Positions 43,273-51,977 of a stretch of 64,000 nucleotides of DNA are shown here, piece after piece (positions within the stretch are counted from its first letter, which is position 1; every line of letters begins with the position of its first letter). Where the stretch lies: contig NZ_JNYE01000010.1 in the NCBI RefSeq assembly GCF_000717185.1, positions 34,908-98,907 on the forward strand, in the 5' to 3' direction. Made by a program: the position numbers and the translations under genes. Under the pieces are notes generated by a model, which did not search any database, was not told the DNA's origin, and saw only the letters and a list, made by a program, of their open reading frames with translations. This DNA comes from Kitasatospora phosalacinea. GTDB lineage: Bacteria; Actinomycetota; Actinomycetes; Streptomycetales; Streptomycetaceae.

Positions 43273-44206
43273 CGGACACCACGCCTTCCCGCCCGTCCGC
43301 CGGCCGGGGCACCGGCGCGTCCAGCACCAGGCCGCCCGGGACGAGCCGCCAGCCGGGGGAGTGCGGCAGCACCTCGCGCTCGACCAGGGCGGTCAACGCC
43401 CGTCCGGCGGCGACGAATCCGCTCTCGGTGCGGCCGTCGGCGGCCAGGCCCTCGTGCGGCCGGGTGACCAGGTGCGGTTCCAGCGACCACACGCCGTGCC
43501 AGCCGCGGGCGGTCAACAGCCGCAGGGTGTCGGCGAGTCGAGCGTTCCCGGCGCCGGGCAGCACGTACCGGGTGTCCTCGCCGCCGCCGACCGCGTCCTT
43601 GACGTGCAGGTGGTCGACGTGGTCGACGGTGCGGCGCAGCAGTTCGAACCCGTCGTAGCCGTAGGGGATCCCGTTGCCGGTGTCGTGCAGCAGCCGTAGC
43701 CCGGGGCCGCCCGCCGAGGCCATCAGGTCGAGCGTGTTGTCGGCCGAACTCCCGGCCCAGCCCTGGCAGTTCTCGTGCAGCAGGAGCAGGCCGCCGCGGT
43801 GCGCCCGGTCCGCGAGGCGGCGCATCCGCCGCAGCACCCGCAGGCGCCACTCGGCCTCGGGCAGGCCGGTGCGGTTGGGGTAGGACATCACCCGGACCCG
43901 GCGGGTGCCGAGCAGGGCGGCGCGGGTGCCGAGCGCGTCGAGCTCCCGGTCGTCCGCCGCGGGGTCGTCGGTGACGTCGGAGGCCCAGTTGCCGATCCGG
44001 GCGGCGATGCCGCAGGTCCGGATCCCGTGCTGCCGCAGGGCGGCGGCGACCTCCTCGACCCGGGGGAGCGGCAGGTCGGCGATCCAGACGCCGTCCACCG
44101 TCCGCAACTCCAGCTCGTCCCAGCCGAGTTGCTGCAGCGCGTCAATCTGCCCGGCCAGATCGGGCGCGGCCTCGTCGCCGATGCCGCCGAACCGGACGGC
44201 GCTCAC
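43262..44206 (-). CDS. Sugar phosphate isomerase/epimerase (xylose-isomerase-like TIM barrel)
   Basis: A 314-residue TIM-barrel protein of the AP-endonuclease-2-like superfamily that includes IolE and IolI. Metal ligand regions: ELRTVDG (Glu), LLHENCQGW (Glu-Asn), LLHDTGNG (His-Asp) and HLHVKDAVGG (His-x-Lys-Asp), ending with WSLEPHL (Glu). These predict a divalent-cation isomerase or epimerase on a sugar or inosose. GTG 44206 overlaps the upstream stop by four bases. Confidence 0.85.
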   Translation of the reverse strand: MSAVRFGGIGDEAAPDLAGQIDALQQLGWDELELRTVDGVWIADLPLPRVEEVAAALRQHGIRTCGIAARIGNWASDVTDDPAADDRELDALGTRAALLGTRRVRVMSYPNRTGLPEAEWRLRVLRRMRRLADRAHRGGLLLLHENCQGWAGSSADNTLDLMASAGGPGLRLLHDTGNGIPYGYDGFELLRRTVDHVDHLHVKDAVGGGEDTRYVLPGAGNARLADTLRLLTARGWHGVWSLEPHLVTRPHEGLAADGRTESGFVAAGRALTALVEREVLPHSPGWRLVPGGLVLDAPVPRPADGREGVVSDAG

Positions 44207-45255
44207 CGGCCCACCGCCGCGCGCACCGCACCGGTGCGGGACCCGTCCCGCACCGTGCCGCCCGCGGCGATCGCCTTGGCGCGGTCGAGCAGCCGCACCA
44301 CCTGGGTGTTGACCGCCAGGTCGGGGTGCGGCCCGCGCCGGGTGCCGTCCGCCGCGTAGTACCGGTAGGTGTGCTCCAGGAAGCCGCCGAGCGCGTCGTC
44401 GTGCAGCAGTTCGGTGCTCTCGCCGTCGCGGTCGATGACGGTCAGCCGGGCGTACGCGTCGGCCTCGCTGCCGGGGAAGTGCCCGATCAGGGTGCCGTGC
44501 GCGAGCTCCAGGGTGACCCGGCGCTCGCGCACCGGCGAGGTGAGGTCGGAGCGGATCCTGGTCCACGCCCCGCTGTCGTGCTGGAGGTTGAGCCAGGCGG
44601 TGCCGAGCCGGGGCAGCACCCGCCCGCCGACCACCATGTCGGTGCCGCCCGCGCCGGTCACCTCGCCGGGCCCGGCGAGGGCGAGGCACAGGCCCAGCGA
44701 GTGCGGCAGTTCGACGTCGAACGCGGTGGGGTGCCCGTCCCCGGCCAGCGAGCGGGAGAACCGCGGCTTGCGCTGGACGACGTGGATGGTGCGCAGCGGC
44801 CCGTACGCGTCCTGGGCGAGCAGCGCGCGCAGCCGATCGGTGAGGCGGCTGCCCAGCCACTGGGCGACCACCACCAGGTCGGTCCCGTACCGGTCGCGCA
44901 GCGCGAGCAACTCGTCCAGGCCGCGGCTGTCGGCGGCCACCGGCTTCTCCAGCAGCACCCGCCGGTAGCCGAGCCGGCCGAGCGCGTCCAGGGCGGCGGC
45001 CCGCGCGGTGGGCGGGGTGCACAGGTGGACGACGGTGCGGTCCGGGTCGAGCAGCCGGGGCGCCTCGGCGAGGGTGGTCGGGCGCAGGTCGGCGGCGGCC
45101 CCGGGCCGGTGGTGCGGGTCGACGGCGAGCACCGGCCCGGGCGCGAACAGGTGCGCCGTGCCGGGGTCGGCGCGCAGCCGGCGCAGCACCGGGAGGTGGA
45201 GTCCGCGCCCGGCCCGTCCCATTCCGACGAGTAAGGTCCCGAGTCCGTTCGACAT
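44203..45255 (-). CDS. Gfo/Idh/MocA-family oxidoreductase, first gene of the left operon
   Basis: A 350-residue NAD(P) dehydrogenase. TLLVGMGRAGRGLHLPVL is the dinucleotide-binding turn; VLLEKPVAADSRG carries the EKP catalytic lysine; AFDVELPHSLG and HTYRYYA lie in the C-terminal domain. It differs strongly from the second Gfo/Idh protein of the same operon, so the two probably act at different steps (for example oxidation before and reduction after transamination). ATG 45255; divergent from the DegT genes over a 215-base spacer. Confidence 0.85.
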   Translation of the reverse strand: MSNGLGTLLVGMGRAGRGLHLPVLRRLRADPGTAHLFAPGPVLAVDPHHRPGAAADLRPTTLAEAPRLLDPDRTVVHLCTPPTARAAALDALGRLGYRRVLLEKPVAADSRGLDELLALRDRYGTDLVVVAQWLGSRLTDRLRALLAQDAYGPLRTIHVVQRKPRFSRSLAGDGHPTAFDVELPHSLGLCLALAGPGEVTGAGGTDMVVGGRVLPRLGTAWLNLQHDSGAWTRIRSDLTSPVRERRVTLELAHGTLIGHFPGSEADAYARLTVIDRDGESTELLHDDALGGFLEHTYRYYAADGTRRGPHPDLAVNTQVVRLLDRAKAIAAGGTVRDGSRTGAVRAAVGR

Positions 45256-45470
45256 GGCGAGACGTCATTCCTTCCGCGTCGCGGTATTGCTTCACCCGGT
45301 ATTCAAGCAGTAATTCGCCGACGGTCCGTCCGGGCGTCAAATCCCTTTTACGGCAGTCCATTCGAAGGGGTGAAACAGTTCCGCGGCCGAGGTGGACGGG
45401 GTGCCGGGGGCATAGATTCGTGGGAAGGGCTGCTCCGCCCGTCCAATCCATACAATCCGATGAGAGTTTC
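45256..45470. promoter_or_regulatory. Divergent promoter region of the amino-sugar half of the cluster
   Basis: This 215-base spacer is AT-richer than its neighbours. It holds a direct repeat GGTATT (two copies around 45280 and 45298), a TGCTT...AAGCA inverted pair, and TAGATT at 45413-45418 as a possible -10 box for the DegT operon. No regulator gene lies inside the cluster. No strong operator was identified. Confidence 0.45.
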
Positions 45471-46640
45471 ATGGGTGTCACTACCTCTCCGGGTGTTCCC
45501 TTCTTCACCCAGGCCGCGACCTTCGAATCCCTCTGGCCCACCACCCGGCGCCACCTCGACGAACTGATGGACCGCGGCAAGTACTCGCACGGCCCCAAGG
45601 TCGCGGAACTCGAAGCCGCCCTCGCCGCCTGGACGGGCGCCCGGCACGTGATCGGCGTCAACAGCGGCACCGACGCCCTGGTCCTGCTGCTGCGCGCGGC
45701 CGGCCTGCGCCCCGGCGACGAGGTGATCGTCCCCGCCTACACCTTCGTCGCCTCCGCGACCTCGGTGGTGCTGGCGGGCGGCCGCCCGGTCTTCGCGGAC
45801 ATCGACCCGGTCACGTACAGCCTCGACCCGGCGAGCGTCGAAGCCGTCCGCACCGACCGCACCCGGATGGTCATGCCCGTCCACCTCTTCCACCAACTCG
45901 CCGACCTGGAGGCCCTGCTGGCCCTCGCCGACCGGCACGGCCTGACCGTCGTAGAGGACAGCGCCGAGGCCTTCGGCATGCGCTGGGACGGCGTCCACGC
46001 GGGCCTGCACGGCGCGGGCGGCGTGCTCTCCTTCTTCCCCACCAAGACGCTCGGCGCGATCGGCGACGCGGGCGCCGTCCTCACCGACGACCCGGCCCTC
46101 GCCGAAGCCGTCTCCGCGATGCGCCACCACGGCCGCACCGGCCGCACCCTGGACGACTTCCCCACCATCAACCGCCCCACCGAACTCCTCGGCACCAACA
46201 GCAAGATGGACGACGTCCAGGCCGCCGTCCTGCTCGCCAAACTCGGCCGCGCCGACCGGGACATCGCCCGCCGCGCCCACCTCGCCGCCGCCTACACCGA
46301 ACGCCTGACCGGCACCCCCGGCCTCACCCTGCCCACCGTCGTCCGGCGGAACGCCGCCACCGACCCGGTCTGGTACGTCTACCTGATCGAGTCCGACCAC
46401 CGGGACGAACTCGCCGCCCACCTCGCCCGGCACGGCGTCCAGACCGAGACGTACTACCCGACGCCGCTCCACCTCCAGCCCTGCTTCGCCGAACTCGGCC
46501 ACCGCACCGGCGAGTTCCCGCACGCCGAAGCCGCCTGCGGCCGCGCCCTCGCGCTCCCGCTCTACCCCGACCTCGCCGACCACGAACTGGACCTGGTCAG
46601 TGACCTGGTCCGCGACTTCCAGCACGGAAAGCAGCGGTGA
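45471..46640 (+). CDS. DegT/DnrJ/EryC1-family aminotransferase
   Basis: A 389-residue PLP enzyme of the sugar/cyclitol aminotransferase family. VNSGTDALVLLLRAAGLRPGD and IVPAYTFVASA form the cofactor phosphate site; D163 in VVEDSAEAFG pairs with the PLP nitrogen and K192 in FFPTKTLGAIGDAGA is the Schiff-base lysine. Expected reaction: glutamate- or glutamine-dependent amination of a keto-sugar, inosose or similar. ATG 45471 with GAGAG upstream. Seven bases separate it from the second aminotransferase, so they are co-transcribed. Confidence 0.9.
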   Translation: MGVTTSPGVPFFTQAATFESLWPTTRRHLDELMDRGKYSHGPKVAELEAALAAWTGARHVIGVNSGTDALVLLLRAAGLRPGDEVIVPAYTFVASATSVVLAGGRPVFADIDPVTYSLDPASVEAVRTDRTRMVMPVHLFHQLADLEALLALADRHGLTVVEDSAEAFGMRWDGVHAGLHGAGGVLSFFPTKTLGAIGDAGAVLTDDPALAEAVSAMRHHGRTGRTLDDFPTINRPTELLGTNSKMDDVQAAVLLAKLGRADRDIARRAHLAAAYTERLTGTPGLTLPTVVRRNAATDPVWYVYLIESDHRDELAAHLARHGVQTETYYPTPLHLQPCFAELGHRTGEFPHAEAACGRALALPLYPDLADHELDLVSDLVRDFQHGKQR

Positions 46641-46647
46641 CCCACCG

Positions 46648-47790
46648 ATGACCACCCTCCCCGCGGACACCGCCACCACCATCCCGTTCTTCCCGCCCGA
46701 CCTCTTCGAGGACGACCGCGACCTGCTGCTCGACGTGGTCCGCGACGTCGCCACCGACCCCGCCCAGCGCTTCATCCTCGGCGAACGCACCGCCCGCTTC
46801 GAGGAGTTGCTGCGCACCGACCTCGGCGCCGAGGACGTCATCGCCTGCGGCAGCGGCACCACCGCCCTCACCCTGGTGCTGCGCGCCACGGGCGTCACCA
46901 CCGGCGACGAGGTGATCGTCCCCGCCTTCGGCTGCGCCCCGCTCGCCAACACCGTCCTCGGCGTCGGCGCCACCCCCGTCTTCGCCGACGTCGACCCGCA
47001 CACCCTGGTCATCGACCCGGACGCGGCCGAGGCCCTCGTCACCCCCCGCACCAAGGCCCTCATGCCCGCCCACATGTTCTCCGTGATGGCCGACATGCCC
47101 CGCCTGCGCGCCCTCGCGACCCGGCACGGCCTGCGCCTGGTCGAGGACTCCGCGGTCGCCCAGGGCGCCGTCCTCGACGGCCGCCCGGCCGGCACCTGGG
47201 GCGACGCGGGCGTGTTCTCCTTCGTCCAGGTCAAGTCCTTCGGCGGCCCCGGCGAAGGCGGCGTCGTCGTCACCGGGGACCCCGAACTCGCCCGCACCGT
47301 ACGGATGCTGCGCAACCACGGCCAGGACGGCGTGCACCGCTTCCGCCACCACCTGATCGGCCTGAACAGCCGCTTCGACGAAGTCCTTGCCGCCTTCCAG
47401 ATCCGCCGCCACCCCGGCCTGGCCCGCCGCCTGGCCCGCCGCGCCGAGATCGCCGCCCACTACACGGAGAGCTTCGCCCCGCTCGCCGCCCGGGGCGTCC
47501 TCCCGCCCCCGCCCGGCACCAACGGCCGCTGCTACTACGTCTACACCCTGCTCGCCGAACGCCGCGACGACCTCCGGCGCCACCTCGCCGCCCACGGCGT
47601 CGACAGTCACGTCTACTACCCCCAACCCCTGCCCCATCAGCCCGCCTTCGCCCACGCGGCCGCCCCCGACGGTCACTGGCCGCACGCCGAACGGGCGGCC
47701 CGCCAGTGCCTCTCCCTGCCGGTCTACCCGCACCTGACGGACGCCCAGGTCGAGCGGATCACCGAAGCCGTCCTCGCCTTCCCGGCCTGA
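46648..47790 (+). CDS. Second DegT/DnrJ/EryC1-family aminotransferase
   Basis: A 380-residue paralogous family member. GSGTTALTLVLRATGVTTGDEV and PAFGCAPLANTV form the PLP pocket; LVEDSAVAQGA supplies the PLP-pairing Asp and K196 in VQVKSFGGPGEGG is the catalytic lysine. The Ser-Phe-Gly-Gly context differs from the upstream enzyme, pointing to a different substrate. Two separate aminotransferases suggest a diamino product or two acceptor steps. A strong terminator follows. Confidence 0.88.
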   Translation: MTTLPADTATTIPFFPPDLFEDDRDLLLDVVRDVATDPAQRFILGERTARFEELLRTDLGAEDVIACGSGTTALTLVLRATGVTTGDEVIVPAFGCAPLANTVLGVGATPVFADVDPHTLVIDPDAAEALVTPRTKALMPAHMFSVMADMPRLRALATRHGLRLVEDSAVAQGAVLDGRPAGTWGDAGVFSFVQVKSFGGPGEGGVVVTGDPELARTVRMLRNHGQDGVHRFRHHLIGLNSRFDEVLAAFQIRRHPGLARRLARRAEIAAHYTESFAPLAARGVLPPPPGTNGRCYYVYTLLAERRDDLRRHLAAHGVDSHVYYPQPLPHQPAFAHAAAPDGHWPHAERAARQCLSLPVYPHLTDAQVERITEAVLAFPA

Positions 47791-47814
47791 GAACGCCGGC
47801 CAGGCCTGAGAACG

Positions 47815-47854
47815 CCGGTGGGCGCCCCCTCCGCACGGACGGGGCGCCCACCGG
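47815..47854. terminator. Bidirectional terminator between aminotransferase and ligase genes
   Basis: Perfect 14-base arms (47815-47828, CCGGTGGGCGCCCC; 47841-47854) with a 12-base loop between convergent genes. Confidence 0.85.
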
Positions 47855-47861
47855 TGGCGGT

Positions 47862-49487
47862 TCAACCCACCGCCACCCCGTCCGCCCGCACGGCCGCCGC
47901 CGCCAGCTCCGCGACCACCCGCCGGTCCGGCTTCCCCGACCCGCCCAGCGGCATCCGCTCCAGCAGCAGCAGCCGCTCCGGCAGCTTGTACCGCTCCAGA
48001 CCGCACAACTCGCGTAGGAAGAACGTCAGTTCATCGAGCGTCAGCGCCTCCCCCCGTGGCACCGCGCAGACGCACATCCGCTCGCCGAGATCCGGATCCG
48101 GCACCGGCACGCACACCGCCTCCGCGACCTCCGGGTGCCCCTCCAGCAGCCGCTCCACCTCCGCGACGGAGATCGACACTCCGCCCCGGTTCACCGTCTG
48201 CTTGATCCGCGCCAGCACCCGCAGCGAACCGTCCGCCTCCAGCACCCCCCGGTCGCCGGAGCGCACCCAGCCCCCGTCCACCCGCAGCCGGGCGTCCAAC
48301 TCCGGCTCCCCGACGTGGCACAGCGGCGTCATCGGACCCCGCGCCTGCAACTCGCCCGGCACCCCCGCGGGCACCGGGCGCCCGTCCGGCCCGCACACCC
48401 GGAACTCCGCGACCTGCGGGTCCGGCAGGCCCACCCGCAGCACGTCGCCTTCCGGATCCGCCCACCGCGCATGGCAGTTCAGCCCGTCACTGGCCCCGTA
48501 CACGTTCACCACCGGGCACCCGAACCGCCGCAGCGCCGCACCCAGCACCGCCGGGGACAGCGCCGCCGCGCTCGACACCACCGCCTGCAACGAGGACAGG
48601 TCCTCGCCCGGCGCGGGCACCCGCTCCGCCATCCGGCGCAGCATGGTCGGCACCGCCGCCAGGTGCGTCGGCCGCCACCGCCCCACCGCGGCCAGCGCCC
48701 CCGCCGGGTCGAACCGCTCCCCGACCGGCGGCAGCAGCACCGTGGCCCCGCACCGCACCAGCGCCACCACCGCCAGCGAACCGTACGCCGTCGCCGGGCT
48801 CACCAGCAGCAGCACCCGCGGCGGCGCACCGTCCGCGGTCGCCAGCACCCGCTCCACGTACCGCCCGCGGCCGCCAGCCAGGGCGTTGTGCGAGTACGCG
48901 ATCAGCTTCGGGGCGGCCTCCGAACCCGAGGACAGCAGGATCCGGGCGGGCGCCTCCGCGTCCACCACGGCGGGCACCCACTCCGCCCGCTCCGGCCAGG
49001 CGTCCTCGCCGAGCACCACCACCTCGTGCAGGTCCGGGAGTTCGGGCCGCAGCCCGTCCACCAGGCCCTTCCACTCCGGCACCGTCACCACCGCGTCCAC
49101 CCGCGCCGTGCCCCACACCGACAGCAGGTCCCGCCGCCCGTGCCCGGCCGTGCACGGCAGCACCACCGCACCCAGTGCCGCCACCGCCAGGTCCACCACC
49201 GGCGCCCGCCGGTCCGCGGGCACCTTCACGCCCACCACCGACCCCGGCCCCACTCCCCGCGCCGCCAGCCCGGCCGCCAACCCCCGGACCCACCGGCCCA
49301 GTTCCGCGTACGAGAGCGCGCCCGCCCCGTCCACCACCGCGGCCCGCTCCCCGTGCGCCGCGACCCGCTCCGCGAACAGCTCGTACAACCCCCGCCCCGG
49401 GCACCACCCCCGGGCCACCCAGCGCTCCCGCAACTCCCGGTCCACCCGGTCGGGGAACTCCACCCCGGCCACCGAAACCCACGTCAC
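47862..49487 (-). CDS. Acyl-AMP ligase (ANL superfamily), last gene of the right operon
   Basis: A 541-residue adenylate-forming enzyme. LLSSGSEAAPKLIAYS is the phosphate-binding loop (with SGSEAAPK instead of the common SGTTG.PK), NVYGASDG is motif A5, WVRSGDRG (A7) and RIKQTVNRGGVSIS (A8), and the catalytic lysine is in LGGSGKPDRR. The A5/A8 pattern is like aryl-acid AMP ligases (EntE/DhbE type), so an aromatic acid is plausible. GTG 49487 has GGGAG at a good distance; an upstream GTG (49514) is possible. No carrier protein is seen in the window. Confidence 0.86.
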   Translation of the reverse strand: MTWVSVAGVEFPDRVDRELRERWVARGWCPGRGLYELFAERVAAHGERAAVVDGAGALSYAELGRWVRGLAAGLAARGVGPGSVVGVKVPADRRAPVVDLAVAALGAVVLPCTAGHGRRDLLSVWGTARVDAVVTVPEWKGLVDGLRPELPDLHEVVVLGEDAWPERAEWVPAVVDAEAPARILLSSGSEAAPKLIAYSHNALAGGRGRYVERVLATADGAPPRVLLLVSPATAYGSLAVVALVRCGATVLLPPVGERFDPAGALAAVGRWRPTHLAAVPTMLRRMAERVPAPGEDLSSLQAVVSSAAALSPAVLGAALRRFGCPVVNVYGASDGLNCHARWADPEGDVLRVGLPDPQVAEFRVCGPDGRPVPAGVPGELQARGPMTPLCHVGEPELDARLRVDGGWVRSGDRGVLEADGSLRVLARIKQTVNRGGVSISVAEVERLLEGHPEVAEAVCVPVPDPDLGERMCVCAVPRGEALTLDELTFFLRELCGLERYKLPERLLLLERMPLGGSGKPDRRVVAELAAAAVRADGVAVG

Positions 49488-49554
49488 AGCCACCACTCCC
49501 GTCCGCCGATCCACCGATCAGAACCCTTGCCCCGCCCGCTCACGTCCCGCCCGC

Positions 49555-51180
49555 TCACGCCCCGAACTCCCACGGCCCGCGGACGAACGCGCACCCGTCC
49601 GCCCCGAACTCGAACGCCGCCGCCACCCGCGGGTCGCGCACCAGCGCGGCCAGGTCCGTGCACACCTCCACCCCGTCCCCGGGGAAGCCGCCGCCGCCCG
49701 CCGCCCCGCACAGCAGCCGGGCCGCCGACAGCAGCGAGGACTCGACCCGCTGCGCCCGCCCGGTCCGCTCCCGGGCCTCCAGCGCGGCGACCGCCCCCGC
49801 GGCGCAGACCAGGCCGCCCAGCACGTCGCAGACCGTCAGCAGGGTGGGGCGCGGCGGCAGCCCGTCCGGCGCCAGCAGCGCGGCCAGGCCGGAGTGCGCC
49901 TGCACCGGGTAGTCGGTGCTCAGCCCGGGCCCGCCGCCGCTGGCCTGCGCGTACACCAGGCCGGGGCGCAGCGCGGCGGCCGTCCCGGCGTCCAGCCCCA
50001 GCCCGGCGACCTTCGCGGGCGCGAGGCTGTGCAGCAGCACGTCCGCCCCGCTCACCAACTCCCGTACGGCAGAGCGCCCTTCCGGGCTCCGCAGGTCCGC
50101 CTCCAGCACCCCCTTGCCACGGTTGAGCGCCGCGAACCGGGCCGACACCGCCGCCCCCTCCCCGCCCGGCTCCGCCGTCATCGGTGGCACGCCGCGCAGC
50201 GGGTCCCCGCCCGGGGGCTCGACCCGCAGCACGGCGGCCCCGAGCAGCGCCAACACCCGCCCGGCCATCGGCCCCTGGACCCGCCGGGTGATCTCCACCA
50301 CCGTCACGCCGCTCAACGGGCCCGGCCCGTCGAAGGGTTCACCCCGTCGCACGGTTCCCGGCGCCCCCGCCCGCAGCTGCCACGGCATCCCGCCCAGCAC
50401 CGCGGGCCGCCCCGCCACCTCCGTCAGCTCCACCCCGCACTCCGCCGCGACCCGCAGCAGCCGCCGGTACTCGACCGCCCGGGCCGCCGCGAACAGCTGC
50501 TCCGGCAGCGGGCAGGCCGCCGTCCCGTACCGGGCCTGGAACGGCAGCCAACCGCGCCCCACCACCCGCCGCTCGACGTCCAGTTCGCACCAGAACCGCA
50601 GCCAGCCGTCCGCCTCCAGCGCCTCCAGCTCGAACCACACCCCGTCCGCCGACCCGAACGGCGGCCCGCCCGCCCCGGACGGCTCCGCGCCGTCGCCGCC
50701 CGCGCCGTCGCCCCCCACCGAGGCCGCCGCCAGGTACTGCGACAGCCCGAGCAGCGCGCCCTGCGCCACCGACACCCCCACCTCGCGGTACGCCGCGCCC
50801 AGCCGCCGGGCGCGCAGCGCCGCCAGCGTGCCGGTGGTGGCCAGCACCCCGGCCGCCACCGAGGCGAAGTCCACCCGCAGCGGCGTCGGCGCCCCGTAGC
50901 GCCGCCCGTGCACGTGCATCACCCCGCAGGCCGCCTGGACGTCCGCCTCGCTGTCGAGCCGCAGCCCCAGCGGCCCGGACCAGGACATCCGGCACGCCAA
51001 CTCGCCGCCGACCTCCAGCAGTTCACCCTCGCCGACCGCCACCCCGGAAGCCCGCAGCAGCCCCGCCGCCACCTCCCGCGCCACCCGCGGCCGCACACCG
51101 ACGGCCCCCGTCGCGGCCGCCGTCACGGCTGCCACCCGCGGCCGCACACCGACGGCCGCCGACCCGACGGCCCCCGTCAC
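49555..51180 (-). CDS. CaiB/BaiF-type CoA-transferase with rearranged halves
   Basis: A 541-residue family III CoA-transferase of unusual layout. Residues ~30-270 look like the middle and C-terminal part of a CaiB fold (PLRVDFASVAAGVLA with candidate catalytic D104). Residues ~287-541 look like the N-terminal and middle part (LSGVTVVEITRRVQGPMAGR, VLRVEPPGGDPLR, then CDVLGGLVCAAG with candidate D452) followed directly by a short C-terminal end. The usual order is therefore inverted, or the protein is a deleted tandem dimer. The first ~35 residues contain a duplicated GVRPRVA unit (27-base direct repeat, 51080 and 51130). GTG 51180 overlaps the methyltransferase stop (GTGA). Confidence 0.75.
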   Translation of the reverse strand: MTGAVGSAAVGVRPRVAAVTAAATGAVGVRPRVAREVAAGLLRASGVAVGEGELLEVGGELACRMSWSGPLGLRLDSEADVQAACGVMHVHGRRYGAPTPLRVDFASVAAGVLATTGTLAALRARRLGAAYREVGVSVAQGALLGLSQYLAAASVGGDGAGGDGAEPSGAGGPPFGSADGVWFELEALEADGWLRFWCELDVERRVVGRGWLPFQARYGTAACPLPEQLFAAARAVEYRRLLRVAAECGVELTEVAGRPAVLGGMPWQLRAGAPGTVRRGEPFDGPGPLSGVTVVEITRRVQGPMAGRVLALLGAAVLRVEPPGGDPLRGVPPMTAEPGGEGAAVSARFAALNRGKGVLEADLRSPEGRSAVRELVSGADVLLHSLAPAKVAGLGLDAGTAAALRPGLVYAQASGGGPGLSTDYPVQAHSGLAALLAPDGLPPRPTLLTVCDVLGGLVCAAGAVAALEARERTGRAQRVESSLLSAARLLCGAAGGGGFPGDGVEVCTDLAALVRDPRVAAAFEFGADGCAFVRGPWEFGA

Positions 51181-51977
51181 GGCCGCCGCCCGCGCACCGC
51201 GTACACCACGTTCGAGCAGGCCCGGAACCGCGGATCGGCGAACAGCCCCCGCAGCTCGGCGAGTTCGTCCTCGCCCAGCCCCTCCCGCAGCAGCGGCTCC
51301 CGCAGGTGCCAGGTGTTGTGCAGCTGCATCTCCAACTGCGGCGTGCCGGGCGCGAGGGTGCCGATCCGCACCTCCGCCTCCACCCCGGTGAACCCGGCCC
51401 GCACCAGCGCACCGGCGCACTCCCGCCCCCAGCCCTGGTGCGAGCCGCGCGCCCGGAAGGCCCGCAACTTCGCCCGCTGGTAACGCTCGTACAGCTCCCG
51501 GGCCCGCTCGTCGGGGACGGTCAGCACCGGCGCGTACTCGGCGTCGAACTCCAGCAGGTGCAGCACCCCGCCGGGCCGCAGCGCCGCGAACAGCCGGGCC
51601 AGCACGGCCTCCCGTTCCGGCAGGTGGGAGAGCACCAGCCGGGCGTGCACCAGGTCGAAGGCGCCCGGGGGCAGTTCGTCGCGCACCACGTCGTGCCGGA
51701 GCACCGTCAGCCCGGGTCGCACCGGCACCGGCAGCGGCGCCAGGTCCGTCGCCAGCACCGAGCCCCCGGGCGCGACCCGCTCGGCCAGCCAGAGCGCGAC
51801 GCTCCCCGCCCCGGTGCCCACGTCCAGGCAGCGCATCCCGGGCCCGACCCCGCCCGCCCGCAGCGCGCCGAAGCTGACCGGGTCGAGCCACGCCGCCAGG
51901 CAGCGGTGCTGCCCGGCCGCGTGCGCGCTCCCGTTGTCGAACAGGTACGACCCCGTCTCCCGCACCGCGCCCGCCAT
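51177..51977 (-). CDS. SAM-dependent methyltransferase (class I)
   Basis: A 266-residue Rossmann-fold methyltransferase. CLDVGTGAGSVALWLAERV is motif I, VLATDLAPLPV the acidic loop, FDLVHARLVLSHL motif post-I/II and LRPGGVLHLLEFD motif III. C-terminal half has a helical substrate-binding part. The substrate is unknown; O- or C-methylation of a prenylated aromatic is possible given neighbours. ATG 51977 overlaps the stop of the upstream flavoenzyme (TGATG). Coupled to the CoA-transferase start by a GTGA overlap. Confidence 0.88.
   Translation of the reverse strand: MAGAVRETGSYLFDNGSAHAAGQHRCLAAWLDPVSFGALRAGGVGPGMRCLDVGTGAGSVALWLAERVAPGGSVLATDLAPLPVPVRPGLTVLRHDVVRDELPPGAFDLVHARLVLSHLPEREAVLARLFAALRPGGVLHLLEFDAEYAPVLTVPDERARELYERYQRAKLRAFRARGSHQGWGRECAGALVRAGFTGVEAEVRIGTLAPGTPQLEMQLHNTWHLREPLLREGLGEDELAELRGLFADPRFRACSNVVYAVRGRRP

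Noticed and set aside
47862..49487. NRPS adenylation domain
   Set aside because: No carrier or condensation domain is attached or adjacent; it is a free-standing acyl-AMP ligase.
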